DNA from: Candidatus Zhuqueibacterota bacterium
GTDB taxonomy: Bacteria; Zhuqueibacterota; Zhuqueibacteria; Residuimicrobiales; Oceaniaggregativiventaceae
Reading direction: 5' to 3'
Assembly: GCA_014728115.1 (NCBI GenBank)
Contig: WJME01000281.1
Span: 1 to 38,962 of the forward strand
DNA length: 38,962 nt
In this document: positions 8,526-17,568 of the stretch, piece after piece
Layout: each line of letters opens with the position of its first letter
Numbering within the stretch: the stretch's first letter is position 1
Program-made: the position numbers and the translations under genes
The notes under the pieces: model-generated
The model's input: only the letters and a program-made list of their open reading frames with translations
Database searches by the model: none
Told to the model about the DNA's origin: nothing

Positions 8526-9707
8526 TCAACTCAACCACTCTTCAGGATTAAGATTTTGCGTGTTTTTCCAGATTTGGAAATGAAGAACCGGGCCATTCAA
8601 AGTCCCTACCTCCCCAACAGTACCGATGGGTTGTCCCTGTTTTACAGATTGCTGGGATTCCACCAATATTTGCCCAAGGTTTGTATAAACCGTATAAAAG
8701 CCATTATCATGGCTGACGATAACAATATTGCCCCTGCCCCGTTGCCATGTAATGGTTTGTACAAGCCCGTCATCAACAGCAAAGACATTTGATCCTGGAG
8801 AGGCCTGTATTTCAATTCCCAGATTTTCGGTAACCGTATTCAGATTGGGATGTTTTTGCCGACCGAACTGGCTTACGATTTTACCTTTTGTCGGCCAAAT
8901 CAATTTACCTTTCAAGCTAGAAAAAGCATGCGAACGCCTTTGTTGCCGGGTCTCATTCGGCTGTACTTTGGGTTTACGGGCATATTCCGTTAGACGGTTC
9001 TCTTCTGCTTTGATAATCAGCGAAGAGATTTCCTTTTCCGCTTTGCTGATTTGGTCGAGTCTTTGTGTTAAAATCTCTTTGTTATCTTTGACATCGACAA
9101 GGATATTTTTTCTTTTCTGTCGACTGGCCTTTAGGCGACTCTCTTGCTGACTTTTTTCCCTGATTTTTCGTTCACGTTCAGCAATCTGCATCCTCAGATG
9201 ATCACGATGCATTTCCAGTTGTTGTTTTTTTTCAATCAATGCGTGATAATTGCGTTGGTCATTTTCAACAACCATTTTTTGATAACGTAACCAGACCTGG
9301 AGTTGGGTCCATGAATGGGTTGCCAAGAGTGCATTGGCTCGTATCGAACGACCGTGTTTATAAATGGAAACGATTCTCTTTTTTAAAAGCTCTTTTAATC
9401 GTTCCAACTCTTTATTCAAACGCCCGATCTCTTGATCGTGACGTGCGATTTGTTTTTCGCGCTCAAGGATTTCTTTTGATAGCGTGCGAATATAGCCGGT
9501 TGTCAGGTCGATCTCGCGCCGAAGAGCTTCAAGAAAATCAAGAGTTTTATTTTCAAGAGCCTGATTCTGGGCCAGCTCTTTTTCGTACTTTACGATTTCC
9601 TGGCGGATGGCAGCGAGCTCCCGCTTGTTCGAGATAGAATCGTCAGCAGCTGGAGAGAGTCCTGCATATAAAAATAGTGCAAAAAGAATGTATATCTTGG
9701 TGTTCAA
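8526..9707 (-). CDS. envC: EnvC-like murein hydrolase activator (coiled coil plus degenerate LytM/M23 domain)
   Basis: Predicted periplasmic protein that activates amidases at the septum, as EnvC does. The N-terminus is a signal peptide (KIYILFALFLYAGLSPAA). Residues about 25-235 form a long charged coiled coil, and the last 120 residues are a LytM/M23 fold starting at KGKIVSQFGRQKHPNLN. The zinc ligands of active M23 enzymes are largely missing: the HxxxD segment is replaced by TVTENLGIEI, and the HxH motif reads VLHF. This matches catalytically dead activators rather than peptidases. The only usable start is a TTG at 9705-9707, because ATG codons upstream run into stops. This is the first gene of the minus-strand operon ending in glyS. 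EnvC is the best family match; the symbol is tentative. Confidence 0.82.
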   Translation of the reverse strand: MNTKIYILFALFLYAGLSPAADDSISNKRELAAIRQEIVKYEKELAQNQALENKTLDFLEALRREIDLTTGYIRTLSKEILEREKQIARHDQEIGRLNKELERLKELLKKRIVSIYKHGRSIRANALLATHSWTQLQVWLRYQKMVVENDQRNYHALIEKKQQLEMHRDHLRMQIAERERKIREKSQQESRLKASRQKRKNILVDVKDNKEILTQRLDQISKAEKEISSLIIKAEENRLTEYARKPKVQPNETRQQRRSHAFSSLKGKLIWPTKGKIVSQFGRQKHPNLNTVTENLGIEIQASPGSNVFAVDDGLVQTITWQRGRGNIVIVSHDNGFYTVYTNLGQILVESQQSVKQGQPIGTVGEVGTLNGPVLHFQIWKNTQNLNPEEWLS

Positions 9708-9750
9708 CGTTATATCATAAAAAGGTTCTTTTTTGGTCGTTTAATGCAGC

Positions 9751-9779
9751 AAGATAAGGCTTTGCAAAGAGAAAATCAA
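9751..9779 (-). promoter_or_regulatory. Putative sigma-70 promoter of the envC-holB-ricT-metG-tatD-rsmA-mgtE-recO-glyS operon
   Basis: On the minus strand TTGATT (9774-9779) and TATCTT (9751-9756) are separated by 17 nt, about 45 nt before the TTG start at 9707. The same -35 hexamer occurs before the PTS operon (21158-21163). Confidence 0.45.
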
Positions 9780-9834
9780 CAGAAAACACCGTATGGAAAT
9801 GTGAGATAAGGCCAGCGTTTGCAACAGGAAAGAC

Positions 9835-9863
9835 TTGCTTGTCAATCCCAAATCATCTATATT
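9835..9863 (+). promoter_or_regulatory. Putative sigma-70 promoter of the CNB-fold gene
   Basis: TTGCTT (9835-9840) and TATATT (9858-9863) with a 17-nt spacer. The predicted transcription start near 9870 lies between the two candidate start codons (9839 and 9890) and supports the later one. An identical pair of hexamers with the same spacing precedes the ppiD-like gene at 21208-21236. Confidence 0.5.
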
Positions 9864-9889
9864 TTCTTTGTGTATCTTGGAGATCGTGT

Positions 9890-10360
9890 ATGGCCCTGGA
9901 AAAACTCTCATCCATGTCCCTTTTCAGGCATCTTGATGAGGATGAGTTGAATATTATGAGTCATTTTATCCATAAACGCGAGTATCTAACCGGTGAACTC
10001 TTGTTTCGTCAGGCCACTCCTGCCAATGCCTTTTATATGTTATGTAATGGAACCATAGAGTTGTATAAAACATTATCAGATGGTCAGAATGACCGGATTC
10101 GTATTTTGCGCCCGGGGGACACATGTGGGATGGCTGCTTTATGGCAAGTCAGACATCCTTATAATGCTCAGGCATTGGATCCCTGTCGTGTTTATGTGTT
10201 GACTGCCATGCAATTTCAGGAAATTCAGGATCATCGCCTTGCGTTGGCTCAAAAATTATTGTCTAATTTGTTGCGCGAATTGTGGCAAGCCTTTGACGAC
10301 TTGCAAACCGACTATTCTAACCTGACTAAAAAACTCGTCCAGTCCAACATCATTGTTTAG
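9890..10360 (+). CDS. Stand-alone cyclic-nucleotide-binding (CNB) fold protein
   Basis: A 156-aa protein with a single CNB-type beta-roll (about residues 5-120): LSSMSLFRHLDEDELNIM, GELLFRQATPANAFYMLCNG and IRILRPGDTCGMAALWQV follow the CRP/PKA pattern. No helix-turn-helix follows; the C-terminal 35 residues form one helix (LLSNLLRELWQAFDDLQ), so it is not a CRP-type DNA-binding regulator. The phosphate-binding cassette is atypical: the usual GE-(x)-A and R-T/S residues are replaced by GMAAL and HPYNAQA, so cyclic nucleotide binding is doubtful. I chose ATG 9890, with GGAG 7 nt upstream, over the longer frame at 9839. The next gene starts 9 nt after the stop, so the two are probably one operon and it may regulate that membrane protein. 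Confidence 0.8.
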   Translation: MALEKLSSMSLFRHLDEDELNIMSHFIHKREYLTGELLFRQATPANAFYMLCNGTIELYKTLSDGQNDRIRILRPGDTCGMAALWQVRHPYNAQALDPCRVYVLTAMQFQEIQDHRLALAQKLLSNLLRELWQAFDDLQTDYSNLTKKLVQSNIIV

Positions 10361-10369
10361 CATCAGAAC

Positions 10370-11293
10370 ATGCCTATCTTAATTAATCAACATACGTTAT
10401 CCACGTTTATCAAAAAACTTCCAAGCGTGGGTTTGCTTTTGGGAGTGGCTTTGTTGTTCGGTTTTCTGATCATGGTCAGCAGAGGATGGATTCTTTGTAT
10501 CCTTGTACTCGCCAGTATACTCCAATTCAAGCGCCCATCAAAGTTTATGATGTCTCTTTTGGCTGTTCTTTTTTTTATTACATCCATCAATCTTTACCTC
10601 TATGTCAGCGCTCCAGTTATGCCTCCTTTGGGTACCTGGCAAAATTTTCTTATAGAGCAGCTGCAACACTGGTGGCAGACAATGGTCTTGTTTTTTCCTG
10701 TGAATGTAATGTATTGGCTCAGTGCTTTTATTCTGGCTATCCCCGTTGCCTATATAAAGCCCAACCGGTCTCCTGGTTTTCTCGAATCTCTTGATAATGT
10801 ATTTTTCGAGCCGGTTCTTTTTATCCTGCATCAATGGGCAAGACGATGGAACCGCCAAATGCAGTTTTTGGGATTGCAACTGATCTTTTCGTTTCTTTTA
10901 TGGTTTTTATCATTCCAGTTATTGGGCATCCCGGCTTCTCTCGTGGTCGCGGCTTTCTCTGCCTGTGCGATGTTGGCCCCTCATATCGGGTTTTGGCTCG
11001 CTCTTTTACCTCCATTGCTCATCGTCCTGCCCGGATCATCCTCTTATTGGCAGTTGATCGGGTTGGCAATTACCGCCGCCGTGATGTGGATTTTACAATA
11101 TCTTGTGATCGATGATCTGGATCCACAATTCATTGCCTGGCATCCTGCGTGGGAAGCATTGGCGATCTTGGGTGGTTTTTTTGCTGCCGGATTATGGGGA
11201 ATGGTTTTCATCGTTCCTCTCATCACGTTGACTAGAATTGTCATCGATCCTCTTGTTTCTGCCTATCACTATTATTTCTCTGATTCATTCTAA
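10370..11293 (+). CDS. Polytopic membrane protein resembling AI-2E/PerM family permeases
   Basis: A 307-aa integral membrane protein with about seven hydrophobic segments (roughly residues 17-37, 40-55, 58-80, 108-128, 165-185, 188-220, 225-245 and 262-290). An amphipathic stretch before the second half (FLESLDNVFFEPVLFILHQW) is followed by LLGIPASLVVAAFSACAMLAPHIGFWLALLPPLL. That recalls the LGIP...L.....P.iG...a..P pattern of the AI-2E/PerM (UPF0118) exporters. It is shorter than typical members (about 340-370 aa) and its N-terminus matches less well, so the family call is tentative. No ribosome binding site is evident; the start is 9 nt after the CNB-fold gene, which suggests coupled translation. 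Confidence 0.55.
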   Translation: MPILINQHTLSTFIKKLPSVGLLLGVALLFGFLIMVSRGWILCILVLASILQFKRPSKFMMSLLAVLFFITSINLYLYVSAPVMPPLGTWQNFLIEQLQHWWQTMVLFFPVNVMYWLSAFILAIPVAYIKPNRSPGFLESLDNVFFEPVLFILHQWARRWNRQMQFLGLQLIFSFLLWFLSFQLLGIPASLVVAAFSACAMLAPHIGFWLALLPPLLIVLPGSSSYWQLIGLAITAAVMWILQYLVIDDLDPQFIAWHPAWEALAILGGFFAAGLWGMVFIVPLITLTRIVIDPLVSAYHYYFSDSF

Positions 11294-11354
11294 TTGCTTG
11301 ATCTTTTTTAATAAATTGCGTACCTTTTATGTTTATTATTAAGGTGAATTTGCT

Positions 11355-12197
11355 ATGCATACTTTAATTAAAAAGCCCGTTGCATTTCAGGGAGCCCATT
11401 ACGCATTTAGCGAGATGGCTGCCCGTCAGTTTTTCGGCAATGAAATCGATAGCTTGCCTTGCCGGACATTTGAAGAGGTTTTCGAGACAGTGGTGCAAGA
11501 TATTGCAGAGTTTGGTGTTTTGCCAATTGAAAATTCTCTCACTGGCAGTATTCATCGAAATTACGATCTGCTTATCGATTATGATGTAAAAATCGTTGCT
11601 GAAACGGTGCTAAGGATTGCTCAGAATTTAATTACCAATCCGGGTGTGAGTTTGTCGGATATTAATACGATTTATTCTCATCCCCAGGCATTGGAACAGT
11701 GTCGCCGATTTATCTCTTCGATGGAAGGCGTCGAAGCGGTTGCCACCTATGACACCGCAGGTAGTGTAAAAATGATTCGTGATGAAAAGATCATGGATGC
11801 TGCAGCTGTGGCCAGCCGATGGGCTGCAGAAGATTATGGGATGCAAATTCTTAAAGAAGAAATCGAAGATTACCCGCATAATTTTACCCGGTTCATCGTT
11901 ATCGGCAGCAAAGAAAAAGTCCTTGGTTCCGCAGACAAAACCTCGATCGTTTTTTCCATGAAGAGTATTCCGGGTGCGCTATTCAAATGTCTCAGTGTTT
12001 TTGCCTTGCGTGATATCGATTTGCTCAAGATCGAATCGCGACCCATGAGAGGCAAACCGTTTTCTTATATCTTTTATCTCAGTTTTGCAGCAAGTATGCA
12101 AGAGCAAAGCAGTATCAATGCCATTAGACATTTAGAAGAAATTACCGATTTTGTCAAGATACTCGGATCTTATCCGAGCGGGCAATTGGATTTATAA
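11355..12197 (+). CDS. pheA: Prephenate dehydratase
   Basis: Converts prephenate to phenylpyruvate in phenylalanine synthesis. The 280-aa protein is the monofunctional type without a chorismate mutase domain. The catalytic domain (about 10-185) starts VAFQGAHYAFSEMAARQFFG (family: ..GP.G.ysE.A), then FGVLPIENSLTGSIHRNYDL, the substrate-binding block, and YSHPQALEQCRRFI. NFTRFIVIG carries the TRF motif. A C-terminal ACT domain (about 197-275) with ESRPMRGKPFSYIFYLSF is the phenylalanine-sensing part, so feedback inhibition is expected. AAGGTGA stands about 7 nt before the ATG. pfp follows after 29 nt. Neither gene needs the other biochemically. Confidence 0.93.
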   Translation: MHTLIKKPVAFQGAHYAFSEMAARQFFGNEIDSLPCRTFEEVFETVVQDIAEFGVLPIENSLTGSIHRNYDLLIDYDVKIVAETVLRIAQNLITNPGVSLSDINTIYSHPQALEQCRRFISSMEGVEAVATYDTAGSVKMIRDEKIMDAAAVASRWAAEDYGMQILKEEIEDYPHNFTRFIVIGSKEKVLGSADKTSIVFSMKSIPGALFKCLSVFALRDIDLLKIESRPMRGKPFSYIFYLSFAASMQEQSSINAIRHLEEITDFVKILGSYPSGQLDL

Positions 12198-12226
12198 AAT
12201 TGAACCCCATGTAAACAGGAGTTGAT

Positions 12227-13513
12227 ATGATGACAAATGAACGAGGAAACCTTGGAATACTGGTGGGAGGTGGTCCTGCTCCGGGATTGAACGGCGTGAT
12301 TTCGGCTGTGACGATCGAAGCCCGCCGAAATAATCTCAAAGTGTATGGCATTTATGATGGGTATAAATGGTTGACCAAAGGCGATGAAAATGATCTTCAG
12401 AATCATGTCCGCGAGCTTCGTATCAGCGATGTCTCTCGAATTCATTTTGACGGCGGATCCATTTTACGGACATCGAGAACTAATCCCGCCAAAGTTGAAA
12501 ACGGTGTGGAAAATGCTCTAAAGATGCTGCGTTCACTCGGCATAAAATATATGGTTACAACCGGCGGGGATGACACGGCCTATGGTGCCAGTCAAATTGC
12601 AAAGGCTGCAAAAGGGGAGATCAAATTCGCGCACGTGCCGAAAACCATTGACAATGATCTCCCTCTGCCGAATAATCTCCCGACCTTTGGTTATCAGACC
12701 GCTCGAAATTTGGGCTCGATTTTAGTTAAGAATTTAATGGAAGATGCCCGTACCACCGATCGCTGGTACATTGTCGTGGCCATGGGCAGACACGCAGGCC
12801 ATCTGGCCCTTGGAATCGGAAAATCTGCCGGTGCGACACTCACCGTTATCTCTGAAGAGTTTGGAAATGAGGGTCCGATTTCTCTTTCAGATGTGTGCGA
12901 TATCCTCGAGACGTCTATACTGAAACGACGGGCAATGGGAAATAATCACGGTGTCATGGTCATTTCTGAAGGGGTTGCCGAGAGATTCACTGAAGAAGAG
13001 CTGATTCAGGCTGCAGGTGAAAGTGTCGAAAAAGATGCATACGGCCATATTCAACTCGCAGATGTGGAATTGGGCAAAATTGTTAAAAGGGAAATCGAAA
13101 AACGATTTGCCGACCGTGGTGAGAAATTCCGTACTGTCGAAAATAATATTGGTTATGTCTTGCGTTGTGCTGATCCTATTCCTTTTGATCAAGAATATAC
13201 CCGTGACCTCGGTTATAATGCTGTGCAATACTGTTTGAGCCAGGATCCTGCCTATTCAAAGAACGCTATGATCTGTGTCGATAACGGCAAATTGCATCCA
13301 CTTCCTTTTGATGAGATGCTGGATCCCAAAACCAACAAGACTCAGGTCAGGTATCTCGATGTTGTGAGTGACAGCTATAAAGTCGCACGCAGTTACATGG
13401 TACGCCTGGAAAAACGGGATATCGAAGATAAAGCATTTCTTGCCAAGATGGCAGAGGGTGGGGGAATGACCACTGAGGAGTTTTTGAATAAATTTGCATA
13501 TCTCGTTAAATAA
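12227..13513 (+). CDS. pfp: Phosphofructokinase, probably pyrophosphate-dependent
   Basis: Phosphorylates fructose 6-phosphate in glycolysis. The 428-aa sequence has GILVGGGPAPGLNGVISA (about 9-26), a phosphoryl-donor loop TTGGDDT, the catalytic PKTIDND, and MGRHAGHLAL. Two residues decide the donor in this family. The G in GGDG of ATP enzymes is Asp here (GGDDT), and the G in PGTIDND is Lys here (PKTIDND). Both are the PPi-type choice, and Asp at the first blocks ATP by sterics in characterised enzymes. AGGAG lies 5 nt before the first of two tandem ATG codons. Since the PPi reaction is reversible, it could also serve gluconeogenesis. Donor specificity is inferred from two residues. Confidence 0.88.
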   Translation: MMTNERGNLGILVGGGPAPGLNGVISAVTIEARRNNLKVYGIYDGYKWLTKGDENDLQNHVRELRISDVSRIHFDGGSILRTSRTNPAKVENGVENALKMLRSLGIKYMVTTGGDDTAYGASQIAKAAKGEIKFAHVPKTIDNDLPLPNNLPTFGYQTARNLGSILVKNLMEDARTTDRWYIVVAMGRHAGHLALGIGKSAGATLTVISEEFGNEGPISLSDVCDILETSILKRRAMGNNHGVMVISEGVAERFTEEELIQAAGESVEKDAYGHIQLADVELGKIVKREIEKRFADRGEKFRTVENNIGYVLRCADPIPFDQEYTRDLGYNAVQYCLSQDPAYSKNAMICVDNGKLHPLPFDEMLDPKTNKTQVRYLDVVSDSYKVARSYMVRLEKRDIEDKAFLAKMAEGGGMTTEEFLNKFAYLVK

Positions 13514-13544
13514 AAATTTCTGACATTTTTCTATAAATAATAAA

Positions 13545-13570
13545 GAGGGCTGACCAAACGGAAAGCCCTC
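13545..13570. terminator. Hairpin between convergent genes, likely bidirectional terminator
   Basis: A 7-bp stem GAGGGCT/AGCCCTC with a 12-nt loop lies between the stops of pfp (plus) and the outer-membrane protein gene (minus). On the minus strand it is followed by the T-rich TTTATTATTTAT, so it fits better as terminator of the minus-strand gene. Confidence 0.6.
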
Positions 13571-13585
13571 ACTTTATAGGTTCCT

Positions 13586-14869
13586 TTAAAAAAGGAATTG
13601 AAACCCCATTGCCGCTCCTAAGCCGGTTCCTTGCCCCGGCAAAACATGTCCAAAACTTTTCAGCGCCAGATCCCATCTTAAAGACCCTAAATAGAATCCT
13701 GTTCCATAGCTCATTGCCCATATATGCTCTTGCCTCAAGAAACCGCTTCTGAGATCAAGCCATGAAAAAGGTTTATATTCGGCACCCAGAGAAAATCTCA
13801 TTTGCCGTTCAGACCAGGCCGATTCTTTAAATCCTTGTACGATCTCAAAAGCGAGGGTCGCATTATTGATTTCATAAGCTGCTCCCAATCGCAGTACCGA
13901 GGGCAAGTCATAGGTAAAGGGCGCAATACTATAGGTTGTGTCAGAGGACACGAAAACAGAATCGATATTTTTGTTTTCTGTAAAAAGATCAGAAAATCTA
14001 TTGTCAACCAATTCAAACCGGCTAATGGTGAGTTCAGGATCCCTGTTCCAGGTGACGGTGCTGATCATATTTTCCATGCAAACCGAGAGGTACCAGCTTT
14101 GGTCTATGGCCATTGCCATACCCAGATTGAATCCATAGCCATGTCCGCCTCTGGCGGATTGAACTATCATCGATCCTCTGGCCTGGGTAGAGGTCAATCC
14201 TGTCAAGCTTTGGGCAATGGACTCGTTGACGTTTCCATAAGAGAGCCCAGAGATATAGCTCAGACTGAGACCAAATGCAAAGGTGTCAATATTTTCAAAG
14301 GGCATTTTTAGCGGCAGCGCTGCAGACAATGACATGACTCTGGCTGACAACACCTGCCCCGAGATAGGGTTGAAATCGTATTTTCTGTCCAATTCATTGC
14401 CCATCAATCCCAATTCAAAAATTTCTTTGGCAATATCGCCACGTGCTCCTGCCAACCATGAAAGAGAAAAGGCAAAATTTTTATAGGCAAGACTCAATGC
14501 CTGAGCATGTCCCTTACTGTCGAACAAGAGTGTATGATTTTTCAGGTGAGATAGTATTTCCTCTTTGTCTTTTTCGGTCAAAAATTTGCCATTATAGCGA
14601 TTATAGTGTTCAATCGAAAAACTGTTATTGGCAATAAAACCACCGACACCCAAAACGGAAAAGCTCCAGGAATGTGGCTGTCGATAAGCGAGATTTGCAG
14701 GATTATAAGCAGGCGCTTCGGCGCCCCGGGCAAGTGCACTAATGGCGCCCCCCATCCCCACACCTCTCGCCAGTCCCCATTCGGCCCTTGATTGACCTTG
14801 AAAAATCAGGAGACTGGCCATTGTGACCATGAATATCAGAAACGGTCGGGCAAATAATTTACATTGCAT
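13586..14869 (-). CDS. Outer-membrane beta-barrel protein, PorV/TraF-like (FadL-type fold)
   Basis: About 427 aa with an N-terminal signal peptide (FLIFMVTMASLLIFQGQSRA) and the pattern of FCB-group outer-membrane barrels. A short GMGGAISALARGAEAPAYNPANLAY segment opens the mature protein (family: G.a.ga....aa..NPA.la), repeated amphipathic strands of alternating aromatic residues follow, and the protein ends in a C-terminal phenylalanine (GFQFLF), the usual barrel signal. The function is not determined; relatives include PorV and conjugal-transfer TraF-like annotations. The open frame begins at GTG 14881; I prefer ATG 14869 (MQCKLFARPF), which leaves a compact signal peptide. Its own transcription unit is likely, with a terminator hairpin at 13545-13570 and the ahcY hairpin upstream. 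Confidence 0.7.
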   Translation of the reverse strand: MQCKLFARPFLIFMVTMASLLIFQGQSRAEWGLARGVGMGGAISALARGAEAPAYNPANLAYRQPHSWSFSVLGVGGFIANNSFSIEHYNRYNGKFLTEKDKEEILSHLKNHTLLFDSKGHAQALSLAYKNFAFSLSWLAGARGDIAKEIFELGLMGNELDRKYDFNPISGQVLSARVMSLSAALPLKMPFENIDTFAFGLSLSYISGLSYGNVNESIAQSLTGLTSTQARGSMIVQSARGGHGYGFNLGMAMAIDQSWYLSVCMENMISTVTWNRDPELTISRFELVDNRFSDLFTENKNIDSVFVSSDTTYSIAPFTYDLPSVLRLGAAYEINNATLAFEIVQGFKESAWSERQMRFSLGAEYKPFSWLDLRSGFLRQEHIWAMSYGTGFYLGSLRWDLALKSFGHVLPGQGTGLGAAMGFQFLF

Positions 14870-14918
14870 AAAAGATCTCACAACAAAAGGAGGATAAAGA
14901 TGCCAAGCAGGAAAGATC

Positions 14919-14960
14919 GGGGTGTATCTGCAGAAAAAATTTGCTTGCTCGATACACCCC
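14919..14960 (-). terminator. Hairpin after ahcY, putative terminator
   Basis: Perfect 10-bp inverted repeat GGGGTGTATC (14919-14928) and GATACACCCC (14951-14960) with a 22-nt loop, 7 nt downstream of the ahcY stop. The T-run after it is weak, so it may instead be an RNA-stabilising or attenuating hairpin. Confidence 0.5.
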
Positions 14961-14967
14961 TCAAAAC

Positions 14968-16227
14968 TCAGGTGCCCATTTCCCAGGATGCTAGATACTG
15001 TTTCTGCTCTTCAGTCAATTCATCAATCTCAATTTTCATCGATTTAAGTTTAAGTTTCGATACCCAGTCTTCAATTTCTCTGGATACATTATAGACCTGT
15101 GGTTTCAGTGTTTCATGATTGTCCACGACCCATTCGGTGCTGAGTGCTTGTGTGGCAAAGCTCATATCCATCACAGAAGCGGGATGTCCTTCGGCAGCCG
15201 CCAAATTGATCAGTCGACCTTCGGCCAGGAGGTAAACCCGGTTACCACTGGGGAGGGTGAATTCATCCACCAGGCGTCGGACCTGCCGACGTACGGAAAC
15301 AGCCAGTTCTTCCAGACCTTTGGTGTCGATTTCCACATTAAAGTGTCCAGAATTGGAAATGATTGCGCCGTCTTTCATGACATTCATGTGCTCGGTACGA
15401 ATAACATTAATATCACCGGTAAGGGTACAAAAAAGGTCACCGACTTTGGCCGCTTCTGCCATCGGGAGAACGCGAAATCCATCCATCGCTGCTTCGAGCG
15501 CACGGATGGGATCCACCTCTGTGACAATGACATTGGCTCCCATGCCACGACAGCGCATGGCAAACCCGCGTCCGCACCAGCCATAGCCAGCGACAACCAC
15601 GTTTTTCCCTGCCAGTAAAATATCAGTGGCACGAATGATACCATCAACGGTCGATTGTCCGGTTCCATAGCGATTATCAAAGAGATTCTTTGTCGTGGCA
15701 TCATTGACCGCGATCACCGGTATTTTCAATGCGCCATCGGCTTGCATGGCTCTCAGACGAATAACACCGGTCGTGGTTTCCTCCATACTGCCCAAAAGGG
15801 TGGAGGTCAGATCCGGATAGTCGAAATGAATGGTGGAGACCAGGTCAGCCCCATCGTCCATGGTGATGTCGGGCTTGTGATCGATTGCAGCGCGAATATG
15901 CTCATAATATGTTTTGTCATCTTCACCATTGATGGCAAAAACCGGGATTTCAAAATCTTTTACCAGAGAAGCGGATACGTCGTCCTGTGTTGACAGAGGG
16001 TTGGATGCGCACAGAACAAGGTCTGCACCGCCTGCTTTAAGTGTTCTTGCCAGGTTCGCAGTTTCAGCAGTCACATGCAGACAGGCCGACATTTTGCGTC
16101 CTTGCAGGGGTTTTTCTTTTTCAAAGCGCTCTTTGACTTGCCTGAGAACAGGCATATCTCTTTCGGCCCATTCAATCCGTCGCTTTCCTTCTGTCGCCAG
16201 ATTTATATCTTTAATATCGTATTTCAC
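14968..16227 (-). CDS. ahcY: Adenosylhomocysteinase
   Basis: Splits S-adenosylhomocysteine into adenosine and homocysteine, using tightly bound NAD. The 419-aa protein starts [20 protein letters not shown], contains [20 protein letters not shown] (substrate domain) and the Rossmann loop [20 protein letters not shown] (about residues 212-231). [10 protein letters not shown] and the C-terminal tail complete it. It is of the shorter form (about 420 aa), lacking the roughly 40-residue insertion of many bacterial and plant enzymes. The start codon is GTG, with AGGAGG 5 nt upstream. It lies 18 nt after metK, so both enzymes of the SAM cycle are probably made from one message. Confidence 0.96.
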   Translation of the reverse strand: MKYDIKDINLATEGKRRIEWAERDMPVLRQVKERFEKEKPLQGRKMSACLHVTAETANLARTLKAGGADLVLCASNPLSTQDDVSASLVKDFEIPVFAINGEDDKTYYEHIRAAIDHKPDITMDDGADLVSTIHFDYPDLTSTLLGSMEETTTGVIRLRAMQADGALKIPVIAVNDATTKNLFDNRYGTGQSTVDGIIRATDILLAGKNVVVAGYGWCGRGFAMRCRGMGANVIVTEVDPIRALEAAMDGFRVLPMAEAAKVGDLFCTLTGDINVIRTEHMNVMKDGAIISNSGHFNVEIDTKGLEELAVSVRRQVRRLVDEFTLPSGNRVYLLAEGRLINLAAAEGHPASVMDMSFATQALSTEWVVDNHETLKPQVYNVSREIEDWVSKLKLKSMKIEIDELTEEQKQYLASWEMGT

Positions 16228-16245
16228 AATTCCTCCTGATTAGTG

Positions 16246-17373
16246 TCAAGCCAATTGGTTTGCTTTATTGGTTCTTTCCCATGGTAGATCAAGATCGAGG
16301 CGACCGAAATGGCCGTATGCCGCTGTTTGCCGGTAAATCGGATTCAAGAGTTGCAAGGAATCGATAATCCCTTTTGGGGTGAGGTCAAAATTTTTCCGGA
16401 TGAGGGAGACGATTTCCGAATCGTCAATTTTGCCGGTTCCGAATGTATCGACAAAGATCGAGACCGGTTCGGCGACGCCAATTGCATAGGCGACTTGAAT
16501 TTCGCACTTTGTTGCCAGTCCGGCAGCGACCACATTCTTGGCGATCCAACGGCAGGCATAAGTGGCAGAACGGTCGACCTTTGTGGGATCTTTGCCTGAA
16601 AATGCACCCCCACCATGCCGGGCATAGCCGCCATAAGTATCCACGATAATTTTTCGACCCGTCAAGCCCGCATCTCCCTGAGGTCCACCGATGACGAAAC
16701 GGCCTGTAGGGTTCACATGGATGACAGGTTCTTTTTCCAGCAATTCATCGGGAATAATCGGGGTAATGACTTTTGCAATGATACTCTCACAGAGTTCGTT
16801 ATTGCTGATGTCAGGATCGTGTTGTGTTGAAATGACGATCGTATCAACAGCCACAGGCTTGCCGTCTCTATAGCGAACAGTGACTTGTGATTTTCCATCC
16901 GGACGGAGGAAAGGCAATTCTTTATCTTTACGTGTTTGGGCCAACTGACGGGTTAATTTGTGTGCCAGAACAATAGGCAATGGCATGAGTTCCGGGGTTT
17001 CATCATTTGCATATCCAAACATCATGCCTTGATCTCCGGCACCAAGTCGATTGACCCCCATGGCGATATCCGGGGATTGTTGATCAATCGTGGTTATCAC
17101 GGCACAGGTTTCATAATCAAATCCAAATCGCGCATCGGTGTAACCAATATCCTTGATGACTGTTCTTACCAGGCTTGGAATATCGACATAGGTTTCAGTG
17201 GTGATTTCTCCACCTACCAGACATAATCCTGTGGTTACAAAGGTTTCACAAGCAACACGGCCGCGTGGATCATCTTTGAGCACAGCGTCGAGTACGGCAT
17301 CGGATATTTGATCTGCGATCTTGTCAGGATGCCCTTCGGTAACGCTTTCAGAAGTAAACAGTTGCTCGGCCAT
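16246..17373 (-). CDS. metK: S-adenosylmethionine synthase
   Basis: Makes SAM from methionine and ATP. The 375-aa sequence has [20 protein letters not shown] near the start (ATP-binding His), [22 protein letters not shown] (about residues 112-123), [20 protein letters not shown] and the P-loop-like [17 protein letters not shown]. All are in normal family order, although the protein is slightly shorter than E. coli MetK. The ATG follows AGGAG by 6 nt. A good promoter lies about 48 nt upstream (17421-17449). I looked for a SAM-responsive leader, but the predicted transcript leader is only about 40 nt, so no SAM riboswitch is seen. Confidence 0.97.
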   Translation of the reverse strand: MAEQLFTSESVTEGHPDKIADQISDAVLDAVLKDDPRGRVACETFVTTGLCLVGGEITTETYVDIPSLVRTVIKDIGYTDARFGFDYETCAVITTIDQQSPDIAMGVNRLGAGDQGMMFGYANDETPELMPLPIVLAHKLTRQLAQTRKDKELPFLRPDGKSQVTVRYRDGKPVAVDTIVISTQHDPDISNNELCESIIAKVITPIIPDELLEKEPVIHVNPTGRFVIGGPQGDAGLTGRKIIVDTYGGYARHGGGAFSGKDPTKVDRSATYACRWIAKNVVAAGLATKCEIQVAYAIGVAEPVSIFVDTFGTGKIDDSEIVSLIRKNFDLTPKGIIDSLQLLNPIYRQTAAYGHFGRLDLDLPWERTNKANQLA

Positions 17374-17420
17374 ACCAGTCTCCTATACTATCAGTTTCGT
17401 ACAAATTGATAAAACTTTTT

Positions 17421-17449
17421 ATTATAACAAAAACAAACGATACAAACAA
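17421..17449 (-). promoter_or_regulatory. Putative sigma-70 promoter of metK-ahcY
   Basis: On the minus strand TTGTTT (17444-17449), a 17-nt spacer and a consensus TATAAT (17421-17426). The predicted start of transcription is about 40 nt before the metK ATG. Confidence 0.6.
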
Positions 17450-17487
17450 CCTTTTTCATCGGGATCGAAAGAGAGTTACAGGCAAAT

Positions 17488-17503
17488 GCCCAATGGGGTG
17501 GGC
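17488..17503 (-). terminator. Short hairpin downstream of ptsI
   Basis: GCCCA and TGGGC separated by 6 nt, between the ptsI stop and the metK promoter. There is no clear T-run. It could end the PTS transcript but is weak. Confidence 0.25.
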
Positions 17504-17568
17504 ACGTTGAAAGGTATTACCGGCAATCTCGAGATTATGCGTACGAAAAATCCCCGGGCGAAATCATG

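Noticed and set aside
11294..11354. Promoter before pheA (TTGATC then TACCTT)
   Set aside because: The -10 matches consensus at only three positions; not strong enough to list, and read-through from 9835 would also serve.
17374..17568. Possible SAM riboswitch before metK
   Set aside because: The predicted metK leader is only about 40 nt and shows no SAM-aptamer helices; the GC hairpin at 17488-17503 is upstream of the promoter.
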